Both the position numbers and the translations under genes were made by a program. The notes under the pieces are model-generated. The model was not told the origin of the DNA. It saw nothing but the letters and a program-made list of their open reading frames with translations, and searched no databases. This document shows positions 46,204-56,580 of a stretch of 64,000 bases of DNA, in pieces. Position 1 is the stretch's first letter. Each line of letters starts with the position of its first letter. Location: positions 1 through 64,000 of the forward strand of contig JBDKSB010000003.1 in the NCBI GenBank assembly GCA_039683095.1. Direction: 5' to 3'. The stretch comes from Acidobacteriota bacterium. GTDB taxonomy: Bacteria > Acidobacteriota > Aminicenantia > Aminicenantales > Saccharicenantaceae.

Positions 46204-47406
46204 ATGGCGAAAGAAAAGTTTGCGAGGACGAAACCCCATGTCAACGTCGGTACGATCGGTCATATCGACCACGGCAAGACGACGCTGACGGCCGCCATTA
46301 CCAAGGTTTTGGCGACCAAAGGCCTGGCCCAGGCCAAGAGCTACGACGACGTCGCCAAGGCCGACGCCAAGATGTTCCGCCGCGACGCGACGAAGATCCT
46401 GACGGTCGCCCTGAGCCACGTCGAGTACGAGAGCGAGAAGCGGCATTACGCCCACATCGACTGCCCCGGCCACGCCGACTACATCAAGAACATGATCTCC
46501 GGCGCGGCCCAGATGGACGGCGCCGTGCTGGTCGTGTCCGCCGCCGACGGCCCCATGCCCCAGACCCGTGAGCACATCCTGCTCGCCCACCAGGTCAACG
46601 TGCCGGCCATCGTCGTCTTCATGAACAAGTGCGACCTCGTCGACGATCCCGAGATCCTCGACCTGGTCGAGCTCGAGGTGCGCGAGCTGCTCTCGAAGTA
46701 CGACTTCCCCGGAGACAAGGTCCCGGTCATCCGCGGCAGCGCCACCAAGGCCCTGGAAGACCCGGCCGGCGAGGGCGCCAAGCCCATCTGGGAGCTGGTC
46801 AAGGCCATGGACGACTACATCCCCGAGCCCCAGCGCGAGGTCGACAAGCCGTTCCAGATGGCCATCGAGGACGTCTTCTCGATCACCGGCCGCGGCACCG
46901 TCGTCACCGGCAGGGTCGAGCGCGGCGTCGTCAAGGTCGGCGACGAGTGCGAGATCGTCGGGCTCCGCCCGACCCGCAAGACCGTCGTCACGGGCGTCGA
47001 GATGTTCCGCAAGCTCCTCGACCAGGCCCAGGCCGGCGACAACATCGGGGCCCTGCTCCGCGGCGTCGGCAAGGACGAGGTCGAGCGCGGCCAGGTCCTG
47101 GCCAAGCCCGGGTCCATCACGCCGCACCGGAAGTTCAGGGCCCAGGTCGTCGCCCTGACCAAGGAAGAGGGCGGGCGGCACACGCCGTTCTTCAAGGGCT
47201 ACCGGCCGCAGTTCTACTTCCGGACGACCGACGTCACCGGCTCCGTCAAGCTGCCTGACAACGTCGAAATGGTCATGCCCGGCGACTCCGTCAACCTGGA
47301 GATCGAGCTGATCACCGACGTGGCCATGGAGAAGGCCCTCCGCTTCGCCATCCGCGAGGGCGGCCGGACGGTCGGCGCCGGCACCGTCACCGAGATCATC
47401 GAGTAA
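46204..47406 (+). CDS. tuf: Translation elongation factor Tu with a divergent switch I
   Basis: EF-Tu brings aminoacyl-tRNA to the ribosome. The 400 residues have the P-loop [41 protein letters not shown] and the C-terminal domains with [12 protein letters not shown] and [21 protein letters not shown]. In switch I the near-universal RGITI is missing. Residues 47-75 read [13 protein letters not shown], then [18 protein letters not shown], about five residues longer than usual. The threonine that senses GTP may be Thr67. AGGAGGTGA is a strong ribosome binding site. Only one tuf is in the window. Confidence 0.95.
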   Translation: MAKEKFARTKPHVNVGTIGHIDHGKTTLTAAITKVLATKGLAQAKSYDDVAKADAKMFRRDATKILTVALSHVEYESEKRHYAHIDCPGHADYIKNMISGAAQMDGAVLVVSAADGPMPQTREHILLAHQVNVPAIVVFMNKCDLVDDPEILDLVELEVRELLSKYDFPGDKVPVIRGSATKALEDPAGEGAKPIWELVKAMDDYIPEPQREVDKPFQMAIEDVFSITGRGTVVTGRVERGVVKVGDECEIVGLRPTRKTVVTGVEMFRKLLDQAQAGDNIGALLRGVGKDEVERGQVLAKPGSITPHRKFRAQVVALTKEEGGRHTPFFKGYRPQFYFRTTDVTGSVKLPDNVEMVMPGDSVNLEIELITDVAMEKALRFAIREGGRTVGAGTVTEIIE

Positions 47407-47476
47407 CAGCGAGGCCGCCGAGGGTCCGCGGGCCGCGTGGCCCGGGAGAGCCCGAGGGATAACAGAGGAACGAACG

Positions 47477-47794
47477 ATGGAAAAGATCAGAATCCGCTTA
47501 CAGAGCTTCGATCACCGCCTGCTCGACCAGTCCGTCAAGGACATCGTCATCAAGGCGAAACGGACCGGCGCCAGCGTCGCCGGCCCCATCCCCCTGCCGA
47601 CGCGCATCCACAAGTTCTGCGTCCTCCGTTCCCCGCACGTCGACAAGAAGTCGCGCGAGCACTTCGAGATGCGGATCCACAAGCGGCTCATCGACATCAG
47701 CGAATACAACAACGAGACGATCGAGGAGCTCCAGAAGCTCGACCTGCCGGCCGGGATCGACGTCGAGATCCAGGCCTCCGGGACGGGAGAATGA
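47477..47794 (+). CDS. rpsJ: 30S ribosomal protein S10
   Basis: S10 (also NusE, partner of NusB in antitermination) is 105 residues here, with [40 protein letters not shown] and [13 protein letters not shown] 70-base gap after tuf holds a small hairpin (47430-47443) but no promoter I can support. It begins the S10-type gene order rpsJ-rplC-rplD-rplW-rplB. Confidence 0.97.
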   Translation: MEKIRIRLQSFDHRLLDQSVKDIVIKAKRTGASVAGPIPLPTRIHKFCVLRSPHVDKKSREHFEMRIHKRLIDISEYNNETIEELQKLDLPAGIDVEIQASGTGE

Positions 47795-47796
47795 CC

Positions 47797-48444
47797 ATGA
47801 TCCAGGGACTGATCGCCAAGAAGATCGGCATGAGCCAGCAGTTCGACGACGCCGGCAACGTCGTCCCCGTCACCGTCCTCAAGGCGGGGCCGTGCACGAT
47901 CATCCAGAAGAAGACGGACGAGACCGACGGCTACACGGCCGTCCAGCTCGGCTTCGTCGAGGAGCGGGCCGTCGCCCGGCCGCGCAGGCCCCAGTCCGGG
48001 CATTTCAAGAAGGCCGGCGTCCCCGTGGTCAAGAAGCTCCAGGAGGTCGGCTGCTCCGATCTCGCCGCCGTCAAGGAAGGGGACCAGGTCCTGGTCGACA
48101 TCTTCGAGGTCGGCGAGACGATCGACATCATCGGGACGAGCAAGGGCAAGGGCTTCGCCGGCGTCGTCAAGCGCCACCACTTCGCCGGGGGCGGCGCCGC
48201 CCACGGCTCCATGTTCCACCGCGCGCCCGGCTCGATCGGCGCCTCGTCCTATCCCTCGCGGGTCATCAAGGGCATGCGCATGGGCGGCCACATGGGCCAC
48301 GACCGGGTCACGGTCCGCAAGCTCACGGTCGTCGCCACGGACAAGGACCAGAACCTCCTCATCGTCAAGGGCGCCGTGCCCGGCGCCAAGGGGGGCTACG
48401 TCCTGGTCCGCAAGGCCGCGCCGGCCCCCGCGCGGGCGAAATGA
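47797..48444 (+). CDS. rplC: 50S ribosomal protein L3
   Basis: The 215-residue protein has [34 protein letters not shown] and [18 protein letters not shown]. Two ATG codons lie six bases apart. I prefer the second because GGGAGA is at the right distance from it. The first would give two extra residues and overlap the rpsJ stop. Confidence 0.96.
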   Translation: MIQGLIAKKIGMSQQFDDAGNVVPVTVLKAGPCTIIQKKTDETDGYTAVQLGFVEERAVARPRRPQSGHFKKAGVPVVKKLQEVGCSDLAAVKEGDQVLVDIFEVGETIDIIGTSKGKGFAGVVKRHHFAGGGAAHGSMFHRAPGSIGASSYPSRVIKGMRMGGHMGHDRVTVRKLTVVATDKDQNLLIVKGAVPGAKGGYVLVRKAAPAPARAK

Positions 48445-48461
48445 ACGGGAAAGAGGGCACC

Positions 48462-49082
48462 ATGGCCAAACTCGACATCATCGACCGCAGCGGCCAGACG
48501 GCCGCGCAGGTGGACCTGCCCGACGCCGTCTTCGGCGGGCGGGCCAAGGACCACCTGATCTACGAAGCCGTCGTCAACTACCAGGCCAACCAGCGCCAGG
48601 GCACGGCGGCCACCAAGACCCGGGCCTTCGTCAGCGGCGGCGGCAAGAAGCCGTGGCGGCAGAAAGGCACCGGCCGGGCCCGCGTCGGCAGCACGCGCTC
48701 ACCTCTCTGGAAGAAGGGCGGGACGGTCTTCGGGCCGCAGCCCCGCGACTATTCCTACGAGCTGCCGAAGAAGGCCCGCCGGGGCGCCCTGCTCTCGGCC
48801 CTGGCCCAGAAGCACGCCGCCGGCGAGCTCCTCGTCGCCAGCGACCTCGACGTCAAGGAGCCCAGGACCAAGGAGGCCGTGGCCCTGCTCAAGGCCTACA
48901 AGCTGGGCTCGGCCCTCCTCGTCGACCTGCCCGACAACGCTCACCTCTTCCGGGCGGTCCGGAACCTGCCCCGGGTCAAAGCGGTCGATGTCGCCGGCCT
49001 CAACATCTACGACGTCCTCGCCCACAAGTCCGTCGTCTTCAGCCGGCGGGCGTTCGAGGCCGTCCTGGAGAAACTGTCGTGA
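48462..49082 (+). CDS. rplD: 50S ribosomal protein L4
   Basis: The 206 residues include the exit-tunnel loop [20 protein letters not shown] and the [20 protein letters not shown] segment. I chose the ATG preceded by GAGGG. An earlier in-frame ATG overlaps the rplC stop and lacks such a site. It overlaps rplW by four bases. Confidence 0.96.
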   Translation: MAKLDIIDRSGQTAAQVDLPDAVFGGRAKDHLIYEAVVNYQANQRQGTAATKTRAFVSGGGKKPWRQKGTGRARVGSTRSPLWKKGGTVFGPQPRDYSYELPKKARRGALLSALAQKHAAGELLVASDLDVKEPRTKEAVALLKAYKLGSALLVDLPDNAHLFRAVRNLPRVKAVDVAGLNIYDVLAHKSVVFSRRAFEAVLEKLS

Positions 49083-49375
49083 TCAAAGACCCCCACAAAA
49101 TCATCCTGCGTCCGGTGATCACGGAGAAGACGACCCGGCTCAAGTCCGAGAGCGGCGTCATCTGCTTCGAGGTCGCCCGGAACGCCAACAAGATCGAGAT
49201 CAAGCGGGCCATCGAGCACCTGTTCAAGACCCACGTGGCCGAGGTCCGGACCCAGGCCAAGGCGGGCAAGGTCCGCCGGGTCGGCCGCAACGCGGGGCGC
49301 ACGAGGGACTGGAAGAAGGCCTACGTCCGGCTCCGCGAGGGCGAGAAGCCGATCGAATACTTCGAGGCGGCATAA
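49079..49375 (+). CDS. rplW: 50S ribosomal protein L23
   Basis: L23 is the docking site for trigger factor and SRP at the tunnel exit. The 98 residues have [39 protein letters not shown] and [16 protein letters not shown] start overlapping the rplD stop (GTGA). Confidence 0.95.
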   Translation: MIKDPHKIILRPVITEKTTRLKSESGVICFEVARNANKIEIKRAIEHLFKTHVAEVRTQAKAGKVRRVGRNAGRTRDWKKAYVRLREGEKPIEYFEAA

Positions 49376-49376
49376 C

Positions 49377-50204
49377 ATGGGCATCAAAACATACCGGCCA
49401 ATGACACCCGGCCTGCGCCACAGGACGGGCAACCGCTACGACGAGCTGAGCGGGGACACCCCGTACAAGCCCCTGCTCACGTCCCTGTCCAAGTCCGGCG
49501 GGCGCGACAGCCGCGGCCATCTGTCGATGCGCAACCGCGGCGGCGGGCACAAGCAGCTCTACCGCATGATCGACTTCAAGCGGGACAAGATCGACATCCC
49601 GGGCACGGTCGAGACCGTCGAATACGATCCGAACCGCTCGTCCTTCATCTCGCTCGTGCGCTACCGGGACGGCGAGCGCCGCTATATCATCTACCCGGCG
49701 GGGCTCCAGGTCGGGCAGGAGGTCGTCTCGACCGACCGCCAGGCCGACATCCTGCCGGGCAACGCCATGCCGCTGCGGTTCATCCCGCTCGGCACGGTCA
49801 TCCACAACATCGAGCTCCGGAAAGACAAGGGCGGCCAGGTTGCCAAGTCGGCCGGGGCCGGCGCCCAGATCCTGGCCAAGGAAGGGGACTACGCCCAGGT
49901 CCGGCTGCCCTCGTCGGAGATCCGCAAGGTCCACCTGGACTGCCGGGCGACGATCGGCCAGATCGGCAACGCCGACCACTCGAACATCAGCATCGGCAAG
50001 GCTGGCCGGAGCCGCTGGCAGGGCATCCGGCCCCACGTCCGCGGCACGGCCATGAACCCCATCGACCATCCGCACGGCGGCGGCGAGGGCAAGGCCAAGG
50101 GCGGCCGGCACCCGGTCAGCCCGACGGGCATCCCGACCAAGGGCTTCAAGACCAGGAAGAACAAACGGACCCAGGCCTTCATCGTCCGGCGCAGGAGCAA
50201 GTAA
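49377..50204 (+). CDS. rplB: 50S ribosomal protein L2
   Basis: The 275 residues have [38 protein letters not shown] and the C-terminal [20 protein letters not shown] with the histidine linked to peptidyl-transferase function. ATG follows one base after the rplW stop. Confidence 0.97.
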   Translation: MGIKTYRPMTPGLRHRTGNRYDELSGDTPYKPLLTSLSKSGGRDSRGHLSMRNRGGGHKQLYRMIDFKRDKIDIPGTVETVEYDPNRSSFISLVRYRDGERRYIIYPAGLQVGQEVVSTDRQADILPGNAMPLRFIPLGTVIHNIELRKDKGGQVAKSAGAGAQILAKEGDYAQVRLPSSEIRKVHLDCRATIGQIGNADHSNISIGKAGRSRWQGIRPHVRGTAMNPIDHPHGGGEGKAKGGRHPVSPTGIPTKGFKTRKNKRTQAFIVRRRSK

Positions 50205-50206
50205 CC

Positions 50207-50500
50207 ATGAGCAGATCGCTGAACAAGGGCCCCTTCATCGACGGGCACCTCCTCGAAAAGGTCCAGGCTTTGTCGACGCCGGCGGGCAAGCGCCAGGTCA
50301 TCAAGACCTGGTCCCGTCGGTCGACGATCATCCCCGAGATGGTCGGCATGACCATCGGCGTCCACAACGGCCGGAAGTTCATCCCGGTGTTCGTCACCGA
50401 GAACATGGTCGGGCACAAGCTCGGCGAGTTCTCCCCGACGCGCCACTTCAAAGGCCACACGTCGAAGACGGCCAAGCAGCTGAAGGTGGAGAAGAAATGA
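50207..50500 (+). CDS. rpsS: 30S ribosomal protein S19
   Basis: The 97 residues show [37 protein letters not shown] and [16 protein letters not shown], typical of S19 in the 30S head. It follows rplB by two bases and overlaps rplV by four. Confidence 0.97.
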   Translation: MSRSLNKGPFIDGHLLEKVQALSTPAGKRQVIKTWSRRSTIIPEMVGMTIGVHNGRKFIPVFVTENMVGHKLGEFSPTRHFKGHTSKTAKQLKVEKK

Positions 50501-50862
50501 ACGCCCAGCCCCAGCCCCCGCTCGCCCATGCCATCGCCCGGTTCGTGCGCATGAGCCCCCAGAAGGGCCGGCTCGTCGCCGACCAGGTCCGCGACCGGTA
50601 CGTCGGCGAGGCCCTGACCATCCTGCGCTTCAGCGAGCGCAAGAAGATCGGCGCCATCCTCGAGAAGGTCCTGCGTTCGGCCATCGCCAACGCCCAGCAG
50701 AAGTCGCCGAACGTCGATGTCGATACGCTCTACATCTCGCACATCCAGATCAACGGCGGGCCGATGGCCAAGCGCATCCGCCCGGCGCCCCAGGGACGGG
50801 CCTACCGCATCCAGAAGCGGACCAGCCACGTCCATATCTATCTCGACGAAAAGGGGAGATGA
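50497..50862 (+). CDS. rplV: 50S ribosomal protein L22
   Basis: The 121-residue protein contains [35 protein letters not shown] and the tunnel-loop region [20 protein letters not shown]. Its ATG overlaps the rpsS stop by four bases. Confidence 0.96.
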   Translation: MNAQPQPPLAHAIARFVRMSPQKGRLVADQVRDRYVGEALTILRFSERKKIGAILEKVLRSAIANAQQKSPNVDVDTLYISHIQINGGPMAKRIRPAPQGRAYRIQKRTSHVHIYLDEKGR

Positions 50863-50864
50863 CC

Positions 50865-51533
50865 GTGGGACAGAAAACTCACCCGTACGGATTCCGGCTC
50901 GGCTTCAACAAGCCGTGGACGTCCCGCTGGTTCGCCAAGGGCCCGGACTACGCCCGCCTCATCCATGAAGACCTGAGGATGAAGAAGGCCATCAAGGAGA
51001 AGTACTTCCACGCCGGCATCGCCGGCGTCGACGTCGAGCGCGTCGGGCCGAAGATCAGGGTCATCATCCACACCGCCCGGCCCGGCATCATCATCGGCCG
51101 GGGCGGCAAGGAGATCGAGAGCCTGAAGGCCTACCTCGAGACGATCGCCAAGCGGGACGTCTACGTGGACATCCGCGAGGTCGACAAGCCCGAGCTCAAC
51201 GCTCTGCTCGTGGGCGAGAGCATCGCCGTCCAGCTGGAGAAGCGGATCGCCTACCGCCGGGCCATGCGCAAGGCCGTCGAGTTCGCCCTCAAGATGGGGG
51301 CCAAGGGCATCAAGGTCATGTGCGCCGGCCGGCTCGGCGGCGTCGAGATCGCCCGGTCCGAGTGGTACCTCAAGGGCCAGCTCCCGCTGCAGACCCTCAG
51401 GGCCGACATCGACTTCGCCTTCACCGAGGCCTTCACGACCTACGGGCAGATCGGCATCAAGGTCTGGGTCTACCGGGCCGACGTGGAGAAGCCCAAGATG
51501 ACCTCCCAGATGGCCGAGGTCGAGGAGATCTAG
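50865..51533 (+). CDS. rpsC: 30S ribosomal protein S3
   Basis: The 222 residues start [18 protein letters not shown] and include the KH motif [12 protein letters not shown] and the C-terminal [15 protein letters not shown] chose GTG at 50865 because AGGGGAG is six bases upstream and the product matches the family start. An ATG six bases earlier, overlapping the rplV stop, is the alternative. Confidence 0.95.
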   Translation: MGQKTHPYGFRLGFNKPWTSRWFAKGPDYARLIHEDLRMKKAIKEKYFHAGIAGVDVERVGPKIRVIIHTARPGIIIGRGGKEIESLKAYLETIAKRDVYVDIREVDKPELNALLVGESIAVQLEKRIAYRRAMRKAVEFALKMGAKGIKVMCAGRLGGVEIARSEWYLKGQLPLQTLRADIDFAFTEAFTTYGQIGIKVWVYRADVEKPKMTSQMAEVEEI

Positions 51534-51535
51534 CC

Positions 51536-51958
51536 ATGTTGATGCCCGCCAAAGTCAAATACCGCAAGCAGCAGCGGGGGCGCATGCGCGGCACGGCCCT
51601 GCGCGGCGGCACGCTGACCTTCGGGGCCTACGGGCTCCAGGCCCTCGAGCCCGGGTGGCTGACCTCCCGGCAGATCGAGGCCGGCCGCATCACCATCACC
51701 CGGCATATGAAGAGGAAAGGCAAGCTCTGGATCCGGACCTTCCCCTGGAAGTCGGTCACCAAGAAGCCGACCGAGGTCCGCATGGGCAAGGGCAAGGGCG
51801 ATCCCGAGTTCTGGGTCGACGTCATCCGCCCGGGCAAGATCCTGTTCGAGATCGAGGGCATCGACCTGGCCGAGGCCCAGGAGGCCATGCGCCTGGCCGG
51901 CCATAAGCTGCCGATCAAGACGCGCTTCATCTCCCGGGAAATGAGGGAGCTCAGATGA
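51536..51958 (+). CDS. rplP: 50S ribosomal protein L16
   Basis: The 140 residues begin [19 protein letters not shown] and contain [20 protein letters not shown] and [20 protein letters not shown]. The first of two close ATG codons is preferred from the GAGGAG distance and family starts. It overlaps rpmC by four bases. Confidence 0.97.
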   Translation: MLMPAKVKYRKQQRGRMRGTALRGGTLTFGAYGLQALEPGWLTSRQIEAGRITITRHMKRKGKLWIRTFPWKSVTKKPTEVRMGKGKGDPEFWVDVIRPGKILFEIEGIDLAEAQEAMRLAGHKLPIKTRFISREMRELR

Positions 51959-52149
51959 AGATCAAGGAACTCAGAGAACTCTCGAACGAAGAGCTGAAGC
52001 ACAGGGAGTCGGAGCTCGTCGATCAGCTCTTCAAGCTCCGCTTCCAGAAATCCCTGGGCCAGCTCGAGAGCCCGATGAAGATCAAGTCCATCAAGAGGGA
52101 CATCGCCCGCATCAAGACCATCTTGAACCGGGCGACGCCCGCGGAGTAG
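51955..52149 (+). CDS. rpmC: 50S ribosomal protein L29
   Basis: The 64-residue two-helix protein ([20 protein letters not shown], then [20 protein letters not shown]) sits near the tunnel exit next to L23. Its order after rplP and before rpsQ is the usual one. Confidence 0.95.
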   Translation: MKIKELRELSNEELKHRESELVDQLFKLRFQKSLGQLESPMKIKSIKRDIARIKTILNRATPAE

Positions 52150-52152
52150 CCC

Positions 52153-52547
52153 ATGGATACCCCCACGAAAGCCCGGAAGACCACCAAGGTCGGGACCGTC
52201 GTCGCCAAGAAGATGAAGAAGACGGTCACGGTCCAGGTGGAGCGGCAGATCCGCCACCCCCTGTACCGGAAGATCATCCGCCGGAAGCAGACCTTCCTGG
52301 TCCACGACGAGGCCGAGGCCTGCAAGGTCGGCGACGTCGTCCGCATCATCGAGACGCGGCCGATCAGCAGGACCAAGCGCTGGCGCGTCCTGGCCGTCAT
52401 CGGCTTGACGCCCGAACTGACGGCCAGCGCGATCGTGGAGACCCCGATCGTCGAGGCCCCGGCCCCCAAGGCGCCGGCCGCGGAAGCCCCGGCCGCTGAA
52501 GCCCCGGCCGCCGAGGCGCCGGCGGAGACGAAGACGGGAGAACCCCG

Positions 52548-52551
<4 letters not shown>
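52153..52551 (+). CDS. rpsQ: 30S ribosomal protein S17 with a repetitive C-terminal tail
   Basis: The first 85 residues are normal S17 ([57 protein letters not shown]). After that a tail of about 45 residues is made of Ala, Pro and Glu, including three perfect APAAE units. Ordinary S17 is 80-90 residues. The tail is negatively charged and probably flexible. It overlaps rplN by four bases. Confidence 0.95.
52471..52515 (+). repeat. 15-bp tandem repeat in the rpsQ tail
   Basis: Three near-identical 15-base units encode the APAAE repeats of the S17 tail. They differ only at third codon positions, and a fourth unit is partial. Confidence 0.8.
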
Positions 52552-52915
<364 letters not shown>

Positions 52916-52916
<1 letters not shown>

Positions 52917-53248
52917 TGTCCAAGATCGCGCTCAAGAAGAACGACCTGGTCGTCGTCATCCGGGGCAAGGACAAGGGCAAGCAGGGCAAGGTCCTGAAGC
53001 TCATCCCCGAGACCAACCGGGTCATCGTCGAACGGGTCAATTTCGTCAAGCACTTCGTCAAGGCCGACCGCAGCAAGAACCAGCAGGGCGGGGTCATGGA
53101 GAAGGAAGCCCCCATCGCCGTGTCCAACGTCATGCTCTACTGCGCCGAGTGCGGCCAGGGCGTCCGGGCCCGCAGCCGGCGGCACGAGGACGGGTCCAAG
53201 GACCGCTACTGCCACCGCTGCGATACGCTGATCGAAAAGGCCAAGTGA
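52916..53248 (+). CDS. rplX: 50S ribosomal protein L24
   Basis: The 110 residues show the KOW start [20 protein letters not shown] and a C-terminal part with CxxC pairs at 76/79 (YCAECG) and 99/102 (CHRC), which makes this the zinc-binding form of L24. Confidence 0.96.
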
Positions 53249-53258
53249 GGAAACGCCC

Positions 53259-53801
53259 ATGAGCCGCTTATACGACAAGTACCGCAAGGACGTGGTCCCC
53301 GCGCTCGAAGAGGAGCTCGGGATCAAGAATATCATGGCCGTGCCCCGGCTCGAGAAGATCATCGTCAACGTCGGGGCCGGGGACGCCATCGGCAACATCA
53401 AGCTCCTCGACACGGCCAAGGCCGAGCTGGCCCAGATCACCGGCCAGCTACCGGGCATCGGCCGGGCCAAGAAATCGATCTCGGCCTTCAAGCTGAGGAA
53501 GGGCCAGGCGATCGCCTGCTACGTCACCCTCCGCAACCAGCGGATGTACGAGTTCCTCGACCGGCTGGTCAACATCGTCCTGCCGCGGGTCCGCGACTTC
53601 CGCGGCGTCCCGGCCACGTCCTTCGACGGCCGGGGCAACTACACCCTGGGGATGCGCGACCAGCTGGTCTTCCCCGAGATCGACTACACCAAGGTCGAGC
53701 GGCCCCGGGGCATGAACATCACCATCGTCACGACGGCCCGGACCGACAAGGAGGCCCTGGCCCTCCTGAAGCACCTGGGCATGCCGTTCCGGGAATCCTG
53801 A
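53259..53801 (+). CDS. rplE: 50S ribosomal protein L5
   Basis: The 180 residues have [33 protein letters not shown] and [20 protein letters not shown], then [21 protein letters not shown]5 binds 5S rRNA and contacts the P-site tRNA. It precedes the zinc-type S14 gene. Confidence 0.97.
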   Translation: MSRLYDKYRKDVVPALEEELGIKNIMAVPRLEKIIVNVGAGDAIGNIKLLDTAKAELAQITGQLPGIGRAKKSISAFKLRKGQAIACYVTLRNQRMYEFLDRLVNIVLPRVRDFRGVPATSFDGRGNYTLGMRDQLVFPEIDYTKVERPRGMNITIVTTARTDKEALALLKHLGMPFRES

Positions 53802-53815
53802 GAAGCGAGGTCGAT

Positions 53816-54001
53816 ATGGCAACCAAAGCGCGCAAGGCCAAGATGGTCCGTCCCCTCAAGTACGCCATCCGGATCCGGCACCGCTGCCGTCTCTGCGGAC
53901 GGCCGCGGGCCTATTATCGGAGGTTCGATCTCTGCCGCCTCTGCTTCCGCGAGCTGGCCCTCAAGGGCGAGATCCCGGGCGTGACCAAGTCGTCCTGGTG
54001 A
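53816..54001 (+). CDS. rpsZ: 30S ribosomal protein S14, zinc-binding type Z
   Basis: The 61-residue protein is the short S14 form with [20 protein letters not shown] (Cys24, 27, 40, 43) and the C-terminal [11 protein letters not shown]. This cysteine-bearing form needs zinc. Confidence 0.96.
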   Translation: MATKARKAKMVRPLKYAIRIRHRCRLCGRPRAYYRRFDLCRLCFRELALKGEIPGVTKSSW

Positions 54002-54021
54002 GATCGGAGAAAGGAACACCC

Positions 54022-54411
54022 ATGGATTCGTTATCTGACCTGCTCACCCGGATCCGCAACGGCGTGAAGTCCAAGAAGCGGGAAGTCAACATGCCGTCCT
54101 TCCGGCTGGGGATCGAGGTCGTCAAGATCCTCAAGGAAGAGGGCTACGTCAAGAATTACAAGGTCCTCGACGACAAGAAGCAGGGGATCCTCAACGTGAC
54201 GCTCAAGTACACCGAGGACAACCGCAGCGTCATCAGCGGCCTCAAGCGGGTCAGCACCCCGGGCTGCCGGATCTACTGCACGCGCGACTCCGTGCCCAAG
54301 GCCCTGGACGGGCTGGGCCTGGTCGTCGTCTCGACGTCCCGCGGCGTCATGACCGGCCGCGCCTGCGAAGAGGCCGGGGTCGGCGGCGAAGTCCTCTGCA
54401 GCATCTGGTAG
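54022..54411 (+). CDS. rpsH: 30S ribosomal protein S8
   Basis: The 129 residues begin [20 protein letters not shown] and end [20 protein letters not shown] plus a short tail. I chose the ATG after AGAAAGGAAC. An in-frame ATG-like start eight codons earlier overlaps the S14 stop. S8 is the regulator of the spc operon in E. coli; I did not find a clear copy of its mRNA target here. Confidence 0.96.
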   Translation: MDSLSDLLTRIRNGVKSKKREVNMPSFRLGIEVVKILKEEGYVKNYKVLDDKKQGILNVTLKYTEDNRSVISGLKRVSTPGCRIYCTRDSVPKALDGLGLVVVSTSRGVMTGRACEEAGVGGEVLCSIW

Positions 54412-54429
54412 GCGGGGAGAGGAAGCATC

Positions 54430-54975
54430 ATGTCGAGAGTCGGGAAGAAACCCATCGCCATTCCGGCGGGCGTGAAGGTCACGGTCCACCCGGACCGGAT
54501 CGAGTTCGAGGGCAAGAAGGGCAAGCTCGAGACGCCGCTCCAGCCGGGCATCACGGCCGCCCTGGAAGGGTCGAGCCTGGTCCTGAGCCGGGCCGACGAC
54601 AGCAAGACGTCGCGGGCCAACCACGGCCTCGGCCGGGCCCTGGCCCACAACGCCGTGGTCGGCGTCACCGAGGGCTACGTCAAGCAGCTCGAGATCGTCG
54701 GCGTCGGCTACAAGGCCAAGATCGAGAAGGGCAGGCTCGAGATCAGCCTGGGCTATTCCCGGCCGATCTCCTACGAGATCCCGGCGGGCGTCGAGATCGT
54801 CGCCGAGAAGCCCACGCTGCTGACCGTCCGGGGCATCGACCGGCAGAAGGTCGGGCAGGTGGCCGACGACATCAAGAGCCTGCGCATCCCGGACCCCTAC
54901 AAGCAGAAGGGCGTCCGCTACCTCGGCGAGCGGCTCATCAAAAAAGAACGAAAAGCGGGAGTGACCGGTGCTTAA
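54430..54975 (+). CDS. rplF: 50S ribosomal protein L6
   Basis: The 181-residue protein has SRVGKKPIAIPAGVKVTV, KQLEIVGVGYKAKIEKGRLE and the C-terminal IPDPYKQKGVRYLGERLIKK. L6 lies near the sarcin-ricin loop. It overlaps the rplR start by eight bases. Confidence 0.97.
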   Translation: MSRVGKKPIAIPAGVKVTVHPDRIEFEGKKGKLETPLQPGITAALEGSSLVLSRADDSKTSRANHGLGRALAHNAVVGVTEGYVKQLEIVGVGYKAKIEKGRLEISLGYSRPISYEIPAGVEIVAEKPTLLTVRGIDRQKVGQVADDIKSLRIPDPYKQKGVRYLGERLIKKERKAGVTGA

Positions 54976-55342
54976 AGACAAGACCAGCGAAAGAAAGGTC
55001 CGGGACGACCGGCTCCGGAAGCGGATCCGCGAGCGGGTCCAGGGCACGCCGGAGCGGCCCCGTCTGCACGTGTTCAAGAGCAACGCCTACGTCTACACCC
55101 AGGTCATCGACGACCGGAAGGGGACGGTTCTCCTGACGGCCTCGACCCTGGAGAAAGAGTTCCGGGCCAAGGCCAAGGGGACCAAGAACAAGGACGCCTG
55201 CGGCCTGCTCGGCCAGATCCTCGGCCAGCGGCTCAAGGCGGCCAAGATCGAGAAGGTCGTCTTCGACCGCGGCACCCACCCGTATCACGGGCGGGTCAAG
55301 ACCCTGGCTGACGCCATCCGTAAGGAAGGCATCCAGTTCTGA
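54968..55342 (+). CDS. rplR: 50S ribosomal protein L18
   Basis: The 124 residues include [39 protein letters not shown] and [21 protein letters not shown]18 carries 5S rRNA with L5. GTG start inside the rplF end. Confidence 0.96.
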   Translation: MLKDKTSERKVRDDRLRKRIRERVQGTPERPRLHVFKSNAYVYTQVIDDRKGTVLLTASTLEKEFRAKAKGTKNKDACGLLGQILGQRLKAAKIEKVVFDRGTHPYHGRVKTLADAIRKEGIQF

Positions 55343-55370
55343 GCGGACGGACGAACAAGGAGACAGCAAC

Positions 55371-55892
55371 GTGGACGATCGCAGACACCAAAGGAAAGTC
55401 GGGGTCCTCGACGAAGATGGCCAGGAGCTCAAGGACCAGGTCATCTCCATCCGCCGGGTAACCAAGGTCGTTAAGGGCGGCAAGAACCTGAGCTTCTCGG
55501 CCCTGGTCGCCGTCGGCGACCAGCGGGGCCGGGTCGGCATCGGCAAGGGCAAGGCCCGCGAAGTGCCGCAGGCCATCGCCAAGGGCGTCGAGGCGGCCCG
55601 CAAGAGCATGATCCGGGTGCCCCTGGCCGAGACGACCATCCCGCACCTGGTCAAGGGCATCGACGGCGCGGGCCTGGTCGTCCTGCGCCCGGCCTCGAAA
55701 GGCACCGGCGTCATCGCCGGCGGCGCCGTCCGCGTCATCATGCAGCTGGCCGGGATCAGGGACATCCTGACCAAGTCCCTCCGCAGCAGCAACCCCATCA
55801 GCGTCGCCAACGCGACCCTGGACGCACTGCGCCACATCCGCAACCCCGAGGACGTGGCCAGGATCCGCGGCAAAGCGAAAGGTGCGTTATGA
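55371..55892 (+). CDS. rpsE: 30S ribosomal protein S5
   Basis: The 173 residues have [40 protein letters not shown] and [23 protein letters not shown] start, nine bases after AAGGAGA. It overlaps rpmD by four bases. Confidence 0.97.
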   Translation: MDDRRHQRKVGVLDEDGQELKDQVISIRRVTKVVKGGKNLSFSALVAVGDQRGRVGIGKGKAREVPQAIAKGVEAARKSMIRVPLAETTIPHLVKGIDGAGLVVLRPASKGTGVIAGGAVRVIMQLAGIRDILTKSLRSSNPISVANATLDALRHIRNPEDVARIRGKAKGAL

Positions 55893-56137
55893 GCGAAAGC
55901 GTCAAGAAGCCCGTCAAGGCGGCCCGGGGCGCGAAGAAGCCGGCTGAAGGCCCATTCGTCCGGGTCACCTTGGTTCGCAGCCTCATCGGCTACCCGCCGG
56001 AACAGCGGCAGACGGCCCGGGGCCTCGGCCTGCGGAAACCCCAGTCGAGCGCGGTCCTGGTCGACACGCCCGCGGTCCGCGGCATGATCCGCAAGATCGT
56101 TCACGCCCTCAAGGTGGAAGCGGTGGAGAAACCATGA
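55889..56137 (+). CDS. rpmD: 50S ribosomal protein L30
   Basis: The 82 residues have an N-terminal basic tail (about 1-22, Lys/Ala-rich) ahead of the normal L30 core ([20 protein letters not shown], then [19 protein letters not shown]). Ordinary L30 is about 60 residues. The added tail is positively charged and probably binds rRNA. Confidence 0.94.
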   Translation: MSESVKKPVKAARGAKKPAEGPFVRVTLVRSLIGYPPEQRQTARGLGLRKPQSSAVLVDTPAVRGMIRKIVHALKVEAVEKP

Positions 56138-56580
56138 ACCTGAGCAACCTCAAACCGGCCCCCGGATCGCGGAAGGCGCGCAAGCGCGTCGGGCGAGGGC
56201 CCGGCTCCGGCCTCGGCAAGACCGCCGGGGCGGGCAGCAAGGGACAGCTCCAGGGCAGCGGCTATTCCCGCAAGCGCGGCTTCGAGGGCGGCCAGATGCC
56301 CCTGACCCGGCGCATCCCCAAGCGCGGCTTCACCAACATCTTCCGCGAGGAGATCGCGGTCGTCAACCTCGACCGCCTGGCCAAGCTGCGCAAGGACGAG
56401 ATCGGGCCGGCCGAGATGGCCGAGCACCGCCTCATCCGCAGCGCGGCCGACCGGGTCAAGGTCCTCGGCCGCGGCGACCTGGCCTCGGCCAAGACCGTCA
56501 AGGCGCACGAGTTCTCCGCCTCGGCCGTCCAGAAGATCGAGGCCAAGGGCGGCAAGGCCGTCGTCATCGGGAAAGACTAA
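56134..56580 (+). CDS. rplO: 50S ribosomal protein L15
   Basis: The 148 residues begin [20 protein letters not shown] with the glycine-rich [19 protein letters not shown] and continue [18 protein letters not shown]. It shares one base with secY. Confidence 0.97.
   Translation: MNLSNLKPAPGSRKARKRVGRGPGSGLGKTAGAGSKGQLQGSGYSRKRGFEGGQMPLTRRIPKRGFTNIFREEIAVVNLDRLAKLRKDEIGPAEMAEHRLIRSAADRVKVLGRGDLASAKTVKAHEFSASAVQKIEAKGGKAVVIGKD

Noticed and set aside
47430-47443. Hairpin between tuf and rpsJ as an L4-type leader or terminator
   Set aside because: The stem is only five base pairs, without a T-run or resemblance to the known S10 leader.
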